Part shown: in pieces, positions 1 through 9,161 of the stretch
Position numbering within the stretch: the stretch's first letter is position 1
Layout: each line of letters starts with the position of its first letter
DNA from: RPQJ01 sp963823535
Lineage (GTDB): Bacteria > Pseudomonadota > Gammaproteobacteria > Steroidobacterales > Steroidobacteraceae
Direction: 5' to 3'
NCBI GenBank assembly: GCA_963823535.1
Contig: CAWGLZ010000007.1
Span: forward strand, 15,430 to 79,429
DNA length: 64,000 nucleotides
The notes under the pieces: model-generated
Seen by the model: only the letters and a program-made list of their open reading frames with translations
What the model was told of the DNA's origin: nothing
Databases searched by the model: none
Made by a program: the position numbers and the translations under genes

Positions 1-282
1 GTCTCGCAGGCGGGGGTGATCGGCGTCCCGGACCCCATCGCCGGTTCGGCGGTCAAGGCGTTCGTGGAACTCAAGAGCGGCCAGGCGCCGAGCGAGGCAC
101 TGCGACGCGACATCCTGGCACACGCACGCCGCCAGTTGGGGGTCGCCGTCGCTCCGCGCGAGATCGCGTTCTCGGAACAGCTGCCGCGGACGCGCAGCGG
201 CAAGATCATGCGCCGGCTGCTGCGGGCCCGTGAACTCGGCCTGCCCGAAGGCGACCTGTCGACGCTGGAGGGGGCCTCGTGA
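1..282 (+). CDS. Acetyl/acyl-CoA synthetase, C-terminal fragment (cut by window edge)
   Basis: The reading frame is open from the first base and ends at 282, so only the last 93 codons are present. The sequence matches the C-terminal lid domain of AMP-forming acetyl-CoA synthetases: a VPDPIAG stretch, then PRTRSGKIMRRLLRARE, whose lysine is the conserved catalytic and acetylation-site lysine of the family. The enzyme makes acetyl-CoA (or a short acyl-CoA) from the acid, ATP and CoA in the cytoplasm. Its stop overlaps the GTG start of the dehydrogenase E1 alpha gene, so it probably heads the same operon. Exact substrate cannot be told from this piece. Confidence 0.85.
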   Translation, partial: VSQAGVIGVPDPIAGSAVKAFVELKSGQAPSEALRRDILAHARRQLGVAVAPREIAFSEQLPRTRSGKIMRRLLRARELGLPEGDLSTLEGAS

Positions 283-1268
283 GCGCGGCATCCTCGTCGA
301 CTGTCACGCGCGAGCGCGGCCTGCACCTGCTCGGCGAGATGCTGCGCATCCGCCAGTTCGAGGAACGCTGCGCCGAGCTCTACGGCAAGGGGTTCATCCG
401 CGGCTTCCTGCATCTGTGCGACGGCGAGGAAGCCATCGCGGTCGGTGCGATGCAGGTGCTCGGTTCCGGCGACGCGGTCGTCTCGACCTACCGCGAGCAC
501 GGCCATGCGATCGCGCGCGGGATCGGCATGGGGCCGCTCATGGCGGAGCTGTACGGCAAGCGCACCGGCTGCAGCGGCGGACGCGGCGGTTCGATGCACA
601 TCTTCGACGCCGGGACGCGCTTCTACGGCGGCAACGCCATCGTGGGGGGTGGATTGCCAATCGCCCTCGGGCTGGCGCTGGCGGAGAAGCTGCAGGGCAG
701 TCGCAACGTGGCGGCGTGCTTCTTCGGTGAAGGGGCCGCTGCCGAGGGCGAGTTCCACGAGTCCATGAACCTGGCCGCGTTGTGGAAGCTGCCCGTGCTG
801 TTCCTCTGCGAGAACAACCTCTACGCGATGGGGACGGCGCTCGAGCGGTCGGAGTCGCAGACGGACATCCAGGCCAAGGCGACCGCCTACGCGATGCGTG
901 CGGCCGCCGTCGACGGCATGGACGTCTTGGCCGTGGAGGCCGCCGTGCGCAGCGCCGCCGACCATGCGCGCGGCGGGCGCGGGCCGGTGCTGCTCGAATG
1001 CCGCACCTATCGCTTCCGTGCGCATTCGATGTTCGACGCGCAGCTCTACCGCGACAAGGCCGAGGTGGAGGAGTGGCGCAAGCGCGGGCCGATCGTCGCG
1101 TTCACGAACCGCCTCAAGGCCGAGGGGCTGATGACGGAGGACGACTTCCTGCGCCTCCGGCAAGAGGCCGACGAGGAGGTGTCGGCCGCGGTGGCCTTCG
1201 CCGAGGCCGCCGAGTGGGAGCCCGTCGAGGATCTCGCTCGCCACGTTTACCGGGAGGTCGCGGCATGA
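279..1268 (+). CDS. pdhA: Pyruvate-type 2-oxoacid dehydrogenase E1 component, alpha subunit
   Basis: This is a 329-residue thiamine-diphosphate E1 alpha subunit. The TPP-binding stretch GEGAAAEGEFHESMNLAAL ... CENN lies at about residues 150-180, preceded by GRGGSMHI and followed by the phosphorylation-loop region YRFRAHSMFDAQLYR. It should decarboxylate a 2-oxoacid, most likely pyruvate, and pass the acyl group to the E2 lipoyl arm. The GTG start overlaps the upstream stop by 4 bp, and its own stop overlaps the E1 beta start, which indicates translational coupling. Alternatives are acetoin (AcoA) or branched-chain (BkdA1) dehydrogenase; the neighbouring acetyl-CoA synthetase does not decide between them. 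Confidence 0.88.
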   Translation: MSAASSSTVTRERGLHLLGEMLRIRQFEERCAELYGKGFIRGFLHLCDGEEAIAVGAMQVLGSGDAVVSTYREHGHAIARGIGMGPLMAELYGKRTGCSGGRGGSMHIFDAGTRFYGGNAIVGGGLPIALGLALAEKLQGSRNVAACFFGEGAAAEGEFHESMNLAALWKLPVLFLCENNLYAMGTALERSESQTDIQAKATAYAMRAAAVDGMDVLAVEAAVRSAADHARGGRGPVLLECRTYRFRAHSMFDAQLYRDKAEVEEWRKRGPIVAFTNRLKAEGLMTEDDFLRLRQEADEEVSAAVAFAEAAEWEPVEDLARHVYREVAA

Positions 1269-2264
1269 CGGCCCCGGCTGCGGAGCGGATCACCTACCGC
1301 GAGGCGGTGAAGCGCGCCCTCTGCGAGGCGCTGCGTGACGATCCCCGCGTCTTCCTGATGGGCGAAGACGTCGGCAAGTACGGGGGCTGCTTCGCTGTGA
1401 GCAAGGGACTGCTCGACGAGTTCGGTGAGGAACGCATCCGCGACACGCCGCTGTCCGAGTCCGCATTCGTCGGCGCCGGCATCGGCGCCGCGATGGGCGG
1501 CATGCGACCGATCGTCGAGATCATGACGGTCAACTTCAGCCTGCTGGCGCTCGACCAGATCGTCAACAACGCGGCGACGATCTCGCACATGTCCGGCGGG
1601 CAGTTCCACGTGCCCGTCGTGATCCGGATAGCCACCGGCGCCGGGCGGCAGCTGGCGGCCCAGCATTCACACAGCCTCGAGGCCTGGTACGCGCACGTGC
1701 CGGGGCTGCGGGTCGTGGAGCCCGCGACGATCGACGATGCGCGCGGCATGCTGCGCGCCGCGCTCGAGAGCCCGGATCCCGTGGTCGATCTTCGAGCCCA
1801 TCTCGCTCTACAACATGGAGGGGGAGCTGACGGAGGCGGCGAGCGACGTGCAACTCACGGGCGCACGCGTCCACCGGCCGGGCCGGGACGTCACGATCGT
1901 GACCTACGGCGCGGGCCTGTGGCGCAGCGTCGAGGCGGCCGACGAACTGGCCGGCGGCGGCGTCGAGGCCGAGATCGTCGACCTGCGTAGCCTGCGGCCA
2001 CTGGACGACGCGACGATCCTGGCGTCGCTCGGGAAGACGCATCGCCTGCTGGTGGTCGACGAAGGCTGGCGCACGGCCAGCCTGTCGGCGGAGATCGCGA
2101 TGCGGGTCGTCGAACAGGGGTTCTACGAGCTCGATGCGCCGATCGCGCGGGTCTGCACGGAGGAAGTCCCGATGCCGTACCCCAAGCACCTCGAGGACGC
2201 CGCGCTCCCGAACCCGGCGCGGATCGTCGCGGCGGTGCGGAGGATGATCGGTCATGACCATTGA
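1265..2264 (+). CDS. pdhB: 2-oxoacid dehydrogenase E1 component, beta subunit (one frameshift in sequence)
   Basis: The N-terminal part runs from the ATG at 1265 and shows typical E1 beta features (FLMGEDVGKYGG, RIRDTPLSE, VEIMTVNFSLLALDQI). The frame breaks near 1787: the conserved PVVIFEPISLYNMEGE needs one extra G after GTGGTC removed. After that the C-terminal transketolase domain continues in another frame to 2264 (TIVTYGAG, DLRSLRPLDDATI). With the base corrected the protein would be about 332 residues, normal for the family. The partner genes are intact in order, so this is probably a sequence error rather than a dead gene. It forms the E1 heterotetramer with the upstream alpha subunit. 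Confidence 0.85.
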
Positions 2265-3520
2265 ATTCAGGCTGCCGGCCCTCGGGCGCCGACATGGATG
2301 CCGGCACCCTCGTGGAGTGGCACGTCCAACCTGGCAGTCGCGTGAAGCGCGGCGACGTCGTGGCCGTCGTCGAGACGGACAAGGGGGCCATCGACGTCGA
2401 GATCTTCGAGGACGGCGTAGTGCGCGAGATCCTCGTGCAGCCGGGAACCCGGGTGCCGGTGGGGACGGCGCTGGCACGGATCGAGGCCGAGGGCGGGCCG
2501 GCGGGTCCCACGGCCGCCGCGCCTGGCGAGGACGTCGAGACCCCACCGACGACGCCGGCGCGCGAGGCGACGGTGGAGCCGCAGGCGGTCGCGGCCGAGC
2601 GCGCCGTGGCCACGCCTGCGCGTGAGGCCGGGTCCCGCAGGAAGATCTCGCCGGCCGCACGCAAGCGGGCCCGCGAACTCGAGGTGGACGTCGAGTCGTT
2701 GCAGGGCACCGGGCCGGACGGGGCGATCACGCTCGACGACGTGGAACGCGCACGGCCGTCGGCCGAGCAAGTCGAATCGGTCCGCCCAGCTGAAACAGCC
2801 GAAACAGCCGAAACAGCCGAAGCAGTAGCGGCGCCCGCGGTGACCGCCGGCGAGCCGGGGGGCGGGATGCGCACGGCGATCGCCGCGGCCATGTCGCGCT
2901 CCAAGCGCGAGATCCCGCACTACTATCTCTCGACCACCGCGGACGTGACAGACGTCGTCGAATGGCTGCGGGCGCACAACGCTTCGGTACCGGTCGACGA
3001 GCGGCTGCTGCTTGCCGCGCTGCTGGTGAAGGCGATCGCGCTTGCCTGCCGCGACCGCAAGGGATTCAGCGGATACTTCCGCGACGGTCGGTACGAGGAA
3101 AGCCCGGTCGCGCACGTCGGGGTGGCCGTGGCCTTGCGCGGCGGCGGACTCGTGGCGCCCGCCATCATGGACACGGCCGACAAGCCGCTCGCGGCCCTGA
3201 TGCAGGACTTCCGTGCGCTCGTGATGCGGGCCCGCGCCGGCCGGCTGCGCGCAAGTGAGCTCGCGGCGCCGACCATCATCCTCACCAGCCTGGGCGACGC
3301 CGCGGTGGAGACAGTCTTTCCAATCATCCAGCCGCCACAGGTGGCCATCGTCGGTGCCGGTGCCGTCGTCGAGCGCGCGGGCGTCGTGCAGGGGCGGGTG
3401 GAGCCGCGGCAGGTGGTCACCGTGTCGCTCGGCGCGGACCATCGCGTCACGGACGGGCGTCTCGGCGGGCAGTTCCTCGCGGATATCGTCGAGCGACTGG
3501 GCAGGCCGGATTCACTCTGA
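2254..3520 (+). CDS. Dihydrolipoamide acyltransferase E2 component (one frameshift near start)
   Basis: The ATG at 2254 overlaps the E1 beta stop. The first ten codons (MTIEFRLPAL) fit an E2 start, but an extra G in the GGG run at 2284-2286 moves the frame; the rest reads continuously to 3520. Domains in order: an N-terminal lipoyl domain with ETDKGAIDVE (lysine about residue 42), an Ala/Pro-rich linker, a peripheral-subunit binding domain (ISPAARKRARELEVDVESL, about 129-164), a second linker with an (E)TAETAE repeat, and the catalytic domain ending in DHRVTDG (active-site His about 394). It transfers acyl groups to CoA. No E3 gene lies beside it. Confidence 0.88.
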
Positions 3521-3528
3521 GGTCAGCC

Positions 3529-3774
3529 ATGAACCGTGAGCAACTGGCAGCGCGCGTGCTCGAACTCGTGACGGAGATTGCGCCGGACGTCGACGCAGCG
3601 ACCGTGATTCCCGGCACGGACTTCCGGGATCAGTTCGACTTCGACTCGATGGACACGCTCAATTTCGCTATCGCGCTCAAGCGCGATCTCGGTGTCGAGG
3701 TGCCCGAGAGCGACTACTCGCAGCTGGCGAGCCTCGACAAGTGCGTTTCATACCTCGCACCCCTGGTGAAATAG
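3529..3774 (+). CDS. Acyl carrier protein
   Basis: This 81-residue acidic helical protein carries the phosphopantetheine attachment motif DSMD (Ser40) in the context FDFDSMDTLNFAIALKRDLGVEVPE. It begins 8 bp after the E2 stop, so it belongs to the dehydrogenase operon, and a terminator follows. It is not the housekeeping AcpP, which normally sits with fatty-acid genes. Its place behind an acyl-CoA-producing complex suggests a specialised acyl carrier, but nothing here shows which enzyme loads or uses it. Confidence 0.85.
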   Translation: MNREQLAARVLELVTEIAPDVDAATVIPGTDFRDQFDFDSMDTLNFAIALKRDLGVEVPESDYSQLASLDKCVSYLAPLVK

Positions 3775-3803
3775 GGAGCATTCTCCTTTTCGGGTCGACC
3801 CAG

Positions 3804-3823
3804 GCGGGCTATTCCCCGCTTTT
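3804..3823 (+). terminator. Rho-independent terminator after the dehydrogenase operon
   Basis: GCGGG, a six-base loop (CTATTC) and CCCGC form a hairpin followed directly by TTTT, 30 bp after the acyl carrier protein stop. It separates the dehydrogenase operon from the ABC transporter operon that starts at 3865. Confidence 0.6.
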
Positions 3824-3864
3824 GCCCTGAATCCGCTCGAGTCATGGACTACGATTAGGGTTCC

Positions 3865-4551
3865 ATGCTCGACGTTCGCAACCTGACCAAGTCGTATGGC
3901 GGACCGAGCGGCCGTCGCGTCCTCGACGGCCTGCAACTGCAAGTCCGTCCGGGCGAGTACGTCGCCATCGTCGGCGAGTCGGGCGTGGGCAAATCCACGC
4001 TGCTCAACCTCGTCGCGGGCCTGGACCGGCCGGACGAGGGTCAGATCCTCCTCGAGGACACCGACCTCGCGCGACTGGACGAGAACGCGCGCACGCTCGT
4101 GCGACGCTCGCGGATGGGGTTCGTCTTCCAGGCCTTCCACCTCCTTCCGCACCTGACCGTAGCCCGCAACGTCGGCCTGCCCCTCGCGCTCAACGGGCAG
4201 TCGGGACCCGATGCCGAACGACGCGTCCTCGAGCTGCTGGCGGCGGTCGGTCTCGAGCACCGTGCCGGCAGCCTGCCGCGCGAGCTGTCGGGCGGCGAGA
4301 TGCAGCGGGTCGCGGTGGCCCGCGCGCTCGCGCATCGCCCGGCCCTGGTGCTCGCCGACGAGCCGACCGGCAATCTCGATCCGGACAACGCCGCGATGAC
4401 GCTCGAGATCCTGCGTGCGCAGATCAAGCGCGACAACGCCGCTGGCGTGCTCGTGACCCATTCCGCGAACGCCGCGGCGACGACGGACCGCATCTACGAG
4501 CTCACCCGTTCGGGGCTGCACGCGCGTTCCGTTCCGGCGCCGCCGTCGTGA
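3865..4551 (+). CDS. ABC transporter ATP-binding protein (LolD/MacB/AttE type)
   Basis: This 228-residue ATPase has Walker A GESGVGKST (about residue 38), Q-loop FQAFHLLPHLTV, signature LSGGEMQRVAVARAL, Walker B LVLADEPTGNLD and H-loop VTHS. The size and the signature fit the LolD/MacB group that powers FtsX-type permeases. Its stop overlaps the next gene by 4 bp, so ATPase and permease are co-translated. It energises the large permease encoded next. The substrate is not shown by the sequence. Confidence 0.9.
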   Translation: MLDVRNLTKSYGGPSGRRVLDGLQLQVRPGEYVAIVGESGVGKSTLLNLVAGLDRPDEGQILLEDTDLARLDENARTLVRRSRMGFVFQAFHLLPHLTVARNVGLPLALNGQSGPDAERRVLELLAAVGLEHRAGSLPRELSGGEMQRVAVARALAHRPALVLADEPTGNLDPDNAAMTLEILRAQIKRDNAAGVLVTHSANAAATTDRIYELTRSGLHARSVPAPPS

Positions 4552-7097
4552 CCCTCGGCGCTTCCCGCGCGAGGCTGCCTGGCCCGCGCCGGGCCGTTCT
4601 GGACGCCGCCGCGCTCGGTCCGCTGCGCCAGGCGCCGGGGCGAACCCTGCTCGCCATCATCGCCATCGGCCTCGGCGTCGCGCTCGGGTTCTCGGTCTAC
4701 CTGATCAATCGCGTCGCGGCCGACGAGGTGCAGCTCGCCTCGCGCAGCCTGTTCGGCATGGCCGACCTGTCGGTGCAGGCGCCGGGCCTCGGGTTCGACG
4801 AGGAACTCTACCCACGACTGGCGGCGCTCCCGGGCGTGGCCGTCGCGAGTCCGGTCGTCGAAGTGCAGGCCCGCTTGCCCGGTCGTGACCGCTCGCTGAA
4901 GCTCGTCGGCATCGATCCCTTCCGGGCGTCTGCGCTGCAGCCGGGGCTCGCGGCGGCCGGGGCGACGGCCTCGCAGGGAGACGGGATGCTCGCCGAGGAT
5001 GCCGTCTGGCTGAGTCCCGCGGCGGCTCAATCGCTGGAGGTCGCGGTTGGTGATGCGCTCGAAGTGCAGGTGGGACTCGACGTGATCGCGCTGCGCGTCG
5101 TCGGCCTGCTGCCCGCCGGCGAGTACCGCCAGCCGCTCGGCATGCTCGACATCGCGACCGCGCAGTGGCGTCTCGATCGCCTCGGCCGGCTGGACCGCGT
5201 GGACCTGAGGCTGGTCGCCGGCGCCGATCCCGCCGTCGTGCAGTCGGGCATCCGGGCCATCCTGCCGCCAGGCGTTCGCCTCACCACGCCGGGCGAGGCG
5301 AGCGACGACGCGGTGCGCCTCTCGCGTGCCTACCGCTCCAACCTGACCGCGCTGGCGCTGGTTGCGCTGTTCACCGGTGCGTTCCTGGTCTATGCGACGC
5401 AGTCGCTCGCGGTCGCGCGGCGTCGCCGCGAAATTGCCCTGCTGCACGCGATGGGCATGACCATGCGCGAGCAGCTCGGTGCGTCGCTGCTGTCCGGCGC
5501 CCTCGTGGGCATGCTCGGGGCCGGACTCGGGGTCGCCCTCGGGATCGTGGTGGCGCGCGCGGGGCTCGCGGCGTTCGGGGCGGACCTCGGCGCCGGTTAT
5601 TTCCGGGGCATCGCCCCGCAGCTGTCGGTGCAGCCGGTCGAGATCCTCGTCTTCTTCCTGCTCGGCGTCGGGGCGGCCGTCGCCGCGACGCTCGGCCCGG
5701 CACGCGAGGCCGCAGCGGTGCCCGCGGCGGTGGCGCTCAAGGCCGGCGACGAAGCCCCGCTCGAAGCGCGCCGCCACGGCAGGATCGCCGTGCTGCTGTT
5801 CGTCGCGGCCGCCGGCGCGCTCTGGCTGCCGCCGCTCGAGGGCATTGCCCTGCCAGGGTACGCGGCCATCGCCTGCCTGCTGCTCGGGGCCGTGTTCCTC
5901 GCGCCCACGCTCTCGCACCTTGCCTTCGACCGCCTGCCGGCGGCGGGCCCCGCGTGGCTGCAGGTCGCCGCCGCCCAGTTGCGGGGCACCGCGCGCCGCT
6001 CGACGGTCAGCATCGCCGCGGTGCTCGTGAGCTTCAGCCTGATGGTCGCGATGGGCATCATGGTGTACTCGTTCCGTAATTCGCTGGATGACTGGATGCA
6101 GCGCATCCTGCCGGCCGACGTCTACGTGCGTGCCGGATCGGCCGGACTGTCGAGCTTTCTCGATACCGAGGCCCAGGACGTCATCCGCGGCGTGAGCGGC
6201 GTGTCTCGCGCGGACTTCGTGCGCTTCCAGGACGTGGCGCTGCCCGGGGGCGGACTGCCGCTCACCGTGATCGCGAGACCCATCACCGAGGAGACCGCGA
6301 ATCGCATCCTGCCGCTCAGACGCGAGGACCCTCGACCCGCGTCGCCCGGGACGGTGCCGGTCTGGGCATCGGAAGCCGCGCTGGACCTGCGCGGATTCGA
6401 CGTCGGCAGCGAATTCGACCTGCCGCTCGGCGGACAGGTCCTGCGGGCCAGCGTGCGCGGACTCTGGCGCGACTACGAGCGGCCGGGCGGCTCGATCGTC
6501 ATGCCGCGCGAGGTCTTCGTGCAACAGACGGGGGACGCGCGCGCCACCACCGCCGCCCTGTGGCTCGAGCCCGGCGCAGGTCCGGAGGAGGTCGCGGCAC
6601 GGATTCGCGAGCGGCTGCAGCGGGGCGGGGACTACGAGATCGCCCATCCGCGCGAGATCCGCCGGCTGTCGCTGCGGGTCTTCGACCGCACGTTCGCCGT
6701 CACCTACCTGCTCGAAGCCGTCGCCGTGCTCATCGGCCTGTTCGGCATCAGCGCCAGCACCAGTTCGCAGGTGCTGGCCCGGCGCGGCGAGTTCGGCATG
6801 CTGCGGCACCTGGGCGTGACGCGCGGCGAGATCGGACGGATGCTCGCGTTCGAGGGCGCCGCGCTCGGGGCCGTGGGTGTGGCGACCGGACTCGTCGTCG
6901 GCGGCATCGTCAGCCTGATCCTGATCTACGTCGTCAACCGGCAGTCGTTCCACTGGACCATGGACGTGCACGTCCCCTGGGGCCTGCTCGGCGTGCTGAG
7001 CGGGGTGCTGGTCGCGGCGGCCGCGCTCACCGCGGCGGTGAGCGGTCGACAGGCGATGGGCGACGACGTCGTGCGGGCCGTCAAGGAGGACTGGTGA
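4548..7097 (+). CDS. FtsX-like ABC transporter permease (AttF/AttG-like, fused)
   Basis: This 849-residue membrane protein has a single N-terminal helix (LLAIIAIGLGVALGFSVYLI), a periplasmic MacB-like domain, a block of helices about residues 265-400 with the FtsX motif RRREIALLHAMGMT, a second ectodomain and a second FtsX block near the C-terminus (RRGEFGMLRHLGVTRGEIGRMLAFE). Two FtsX units in one chain is the usual layout of large type VII permeases. It starts inside the ATPase stop, and its own TGA overlaps the GTG of the next gene. These systems usually move lipids, lipoproteins or peptides or work by mechanotransmission. Confidence 0.88.
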   Translation: MTLGASRARLPGPRRAVLDAAALGPLRQAPGRTLLAIIAIGLGVALGFSVYLINRVAADEVQLASRSLFGMADLSVQAPGLGFDEELYPRLAALPGVAVASPVVEVQARLPGRDRSLKLVGIDPFRASALQPGLAAAGATASQGDGMLAEDAVWLSPAAAQSLEVAVGDALEVQVGLDVIALRVVGLLPAGEYRQPLGMLDIATAQWRLDRLGRLDRVDLRLVAGADPAVVQSGIRAILPPGVRLTTPGEASDDAVRLSRAYRSNLTALALVALFTGAFLVYATQSLAVARRRREIALLHAMGMTMREQLGASLLSGALVGMLGAGLGVALGIVVARAGLAAFGADLGAGYFRGIAPQLSVQPVEILVFFLLGVGAAVAATLGPAREAAAVPAAVALKAGDEAPLEARRHGRIAVLLFVAAAGALWLPPLEGIALPGYAAIACLLLGAVFLAPTLSHLAFDRLPAAGPAWLQVAAAQLRGTARRSTVSIAAVLVSFSLMVAMGIMVYSFRNSLDDWMQRILPADVYVRAGSAGLSSFLDTEAQDVIRGVSGVSRADFVRFQDVALPGGGLPLTVIARPITEETANRILPLRREDPRPASPGTVPVWASEAALDLRGFDVGSEFDLPLGGQVLRASVRGLWRDYERPGGSIVMPREVFVQQTGDARATTAALWLEPGAGPEEVAARIRERLQRGGDYEIAHPREIRRLSLRVFDRTFAVTYLLEAVAVLIGLFGISASTSSQVLARRGEFGMLRHLGVTRGEIGRMLAFEGAALGAVGVATGLVVGGIVSLILIYVVNRQSFHWTMDVHVPWGLLGVLSGVLVAAAALTAAVSGRQAMGDDVVRAVKEDW

Positions 7098-8176
7098 CGA
7101 AGGGCGTGCTCGCGTTCACCGGCCTGCTGCTCGCCCTGTTCGTGGCGATCGTGCCCGCCCGGGCGCAGCTGTCCTACCCCGCGGTGGCGCCGGGCGTCGT
7201 GCTCGACTTTCCGGCCGACGAGGGCGCGCACCCGGACTTCCGCATCGAGTGGTGGTACGTCACCGGATGGGTGGAAGACGAAGGTGCCGCGCCGATCGGA
7301 TTCCAGGTGACGTTCTTCCGCGTCCGGCCCGGCATCGGCGAGGCGAACCCCAGCCGCTTCGCGCCGAAACAGATCCTCTTCGGGCACGCGGCACTCGCCG
7401 AGCCCGCGCACGGCCGCTTGCGTCATGCCGAGCGATCGGCCCGCGCCGGATTCGACCTCGCGTTCGCCCGGGAAGGCGAGGTGGACCTGCGCCTCGACGA
7501 CTGGTCGCTGCGCCAGGCGGGTGACCGCTATCAGGCCCGCGTGCAGGGCGATGATTTCCACATGGAGCTCGATCTCGAGCGGGTGCAGGCGCCGCTCCTG
7601 CAGGGCGAGGACGGGTTCAGCCGCAAGGGACCCGACCCGGCGTCGGCGAGCTACTACTACAGCCTGCCGCAGCTGCGCGTGAGTGGCGAGATCACGATCG
7701 ACGGGCGTCCGCGGGCGGTCACGGGCATGGCGTGGTTCGATCACGAGTGGTCGAGCGACGTGATGGACGCGGAGGCGCGTGGCTGGGACTGGATGGGCAT
7801 CAACCTCGAGGACGGCGGGGCACTGATGGCGTTCCGGATGCGGGACGCGTCGGGCGCGGCGCGCTGGGCCGCGGCGACCCTGCGCTCGGCGGATGGCGTG
7901 GTGCGCACCTACGCGCGCGAGGAAATCACCTGGACGCCCGTTCGCCACTGGCGATCGCCGCGCACCGGTGCCGAATACCCGGTGGAGTGGCGCGTCCGGG
8001 TCGGCGAGCGGGAGTATCGGGTCCGGCCCCTGATGGACGACGCGGAACTCGACTCGCGGGCGAGCACCGGCACGATCTACTGGGAGGGGCCGGTGCAGCT
8101 GCAGTCGGCGGAGGGTGACCCGCTGGGCCGCGGTTACCTCGAACTCACCGGCTACGCCGGCAAGCTCGATCTCTGA
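7094..8176 (+). CDS. Secreted CrtC/AttH-like lipocalin-fold protein
   Basis: The GTG at 7094 overlaps the permease stop (GTGA). The 360-residue product has a signal peptide (LLLALFVAIVPARAQ) and the motifs of the hydroxyneurosporene synthase/AttH family: DFRIEWWYVTGW near residue 50, ASYYYSLPQLRVSGEI, then GMAWFDHEWSS and GWDWMGINLEDG. In carotenoid pathways CrtC hydrates lycopene-type carotenoids, but a copy tied to an FtsX-type ABC transporter with no carotenoid genes nearby resembles AttH of the attEFGH arrangement, whose role is unknown. I favour a periplasmic partner of the transporter over an actual carotenoid hydratase. Confidence 0.8.
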   Translation: MTKGVLAFTGLLLALFVAIVPARAQLSYPAVAPGVVLDFPADEGAHPDFRIEWWYVTGWVEDEGAAPIGFQVTFFRVRPGIGEANPSRFAPKQILFGHAALAEPAHGRLRHAERSARAGFDLAFAREGEVDLRLDDWSLRQAGDRYQARVQGDDFHMELDLERVQAPLLQGEDGFSRKGPDPASASYYYSLPQLRVSGEITIDGRPRAVTGMAWFDHEWSSDVMDAEARGWDWMGINLEDGGALMAFRMRDASGAARWAAATLRSADGVVRTYAREEITWTPVRHWRSPRTGAEYPVEWRVRVGEREYRVRPLMDDAELDSRASTGTIYWEGPVQLQSAEGDPLGRGYLELTGYAGKLDL

Positions 8177-8184
8177 CCCGGGCC

Positions 8185-8201
8185 CGTCGGCGACGCCGAC
8201 G
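8185..8201. terminator. Short perfect hairpin between convergent genes
   Basis: CGTCGGC, loop GAC, GCCGACG lies in the 32-bp gap between the convergent CrtC-like gene and the metallopeptidase gene. It has no clear T-run. It could act as a weak bidirectional terminator. Confidence 0.35.
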
Positions 8202-8208
8202 ATCGCGG

Positions 8209-9069
8209 CTACAGGTCACGCGCCGCGAAGGTATCGCAGGCCTCCGGCAACCCGGACTCCAGGCCCTGGCGGAACCACCGCACGCGCTGCTCGGAACTGC
8301 CGTGCGTGAAGGCGTCGGGAACCACGCGGCCCTGGGCCATCTTCTGCAGTCGGTCGTCGCCGATGGCGCTCGCGGCATTGAGTCCCTCCTCGACGTCGCC
8401 CGCTTCGAGCAGTTGCCGCGACCGGGCCGCGTTGTTGGCCCAGACGCCCGCGTAGCAGTCCGCCTGGAGCTCCATCCGCACCGAGAGTGCGTTCGCCTCG
8501 GCCTGGCCCATGCGCTGCTGGGCCTCGCGCACCTTCGCGGCGGTGCCGACCAGGTTCTGGACGTGGTGCCCGACCTCGTGCGCGATCACGTAGGCCTGCG
8601 CAAAGTCGCCTGGCGCACCGAAGCGTTGCGAGAGCTCGTTGTAGAAGGACAGGTCGATGTAGAGCTTCTGGTCGAGCGGGCAGTAGAAAGGCCCGGTTGC
8701 CGACTCTGCGGTGCCGCAGGCCGACCCGACCATGCCGTCGAACAGCACCAGCGTGGGCTCGCGGTATTGCACGCCGTACTGCGGCAGCAGGGCGTTCCAG
8801 GTGTCTTCCGTGTCGGCGAGCACGACCGCCGTCAATTGATGCAGCTCGGACTCCTGCACGGACTCCTGGTAGGGCTGGCCGGTGTCCTCCATCTGCACCT
8901 CGGGCGCCTTGGTCGCGACGCCCATGAACGGCAGCGGGTTGATGCCGAGCAGGCTCAGCACGAGCAGGAACAGCAGGCCGCCGATGCTCAGGCCGACGCC
9001 CGTGCGGACGGGCCGCATGCCGCGGCGATCCTCGATGTTGCTGCTCTGGCGCCGGCCGCGGATGTCCAT
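8209..9069 (-). CDS. ypfJ: Neutral zinc metallopeptidase, YpfJ family
   Basis: This 286-residue protein matches the KPN_02809/YpfJ neutral zinc metallopeptidase family. The N-terminus MDIRGRRQSSNIEDRRG is family-typical, a membrane helix follows (IGGLLFLLVLSLLGINPLPF), and the zinc site HEVGHHVQN sits in the second half after YVIA. Downstream come ELQADCYAGVWAN, with the third zinc ligand, and a conserved C-terminal region TFTHGSSEQRVRWF. It is anchored to the inner membrane with the catalytic domain probably periplasmic. It is convergent with the transporter operon and appears to be a single-gene unit. Substrate unknown. Confidence 0.92.
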   Translation of the reverse strand: MDIRGRRQSSNIEDRRGMRPVRTGVGLSIGGLLFLLVLSLLGINPLPFMGVATKAPEVQMEDTGQPYQESVQESELHQLTAVVLADTEDTWNALLPQYGVQYREPTLVLFDGMVGSACGTAESATGPFYCPLDQKLYIDLSFYNELSQRFGAPGDFAQAYVIAHEVGHHVQNLVGTAAKVREAQQRMGQAEANALSVRMELQADCYAGVWANNAARSRQLLEAGDVEEGLNAASAIGDDRLQKMAQGRVVPDAFTHGSSEQRVRWFRQGLESGLPEACDTFAARDL

Positions 9070-9161
9070 TGTCGTCTGTCCCTCGTTCCCCGGGGAGACC
9101 CGGCGAAACTAGGGTACGACAAGCCCCCCGCCCGAGGCGAGAGCCGGCGTCGGGCCCGATG

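Noticed and set aside
4494..6971. An 825-codon open frame on the minus strand opposite the FtsX permease
   Set aside because: It is an antisense shadow of high-GC coding DNA: Arg/His/Gly-rich, no recognisable domain, while the plus strand encodes a clear permease.
7094..8176. Calling the CrtC-like gene a carotenoid hydratase
   Set aside because: No carotenoid genes are near, and it is fused by overlap to an ABC transporter, which fits AttH better.
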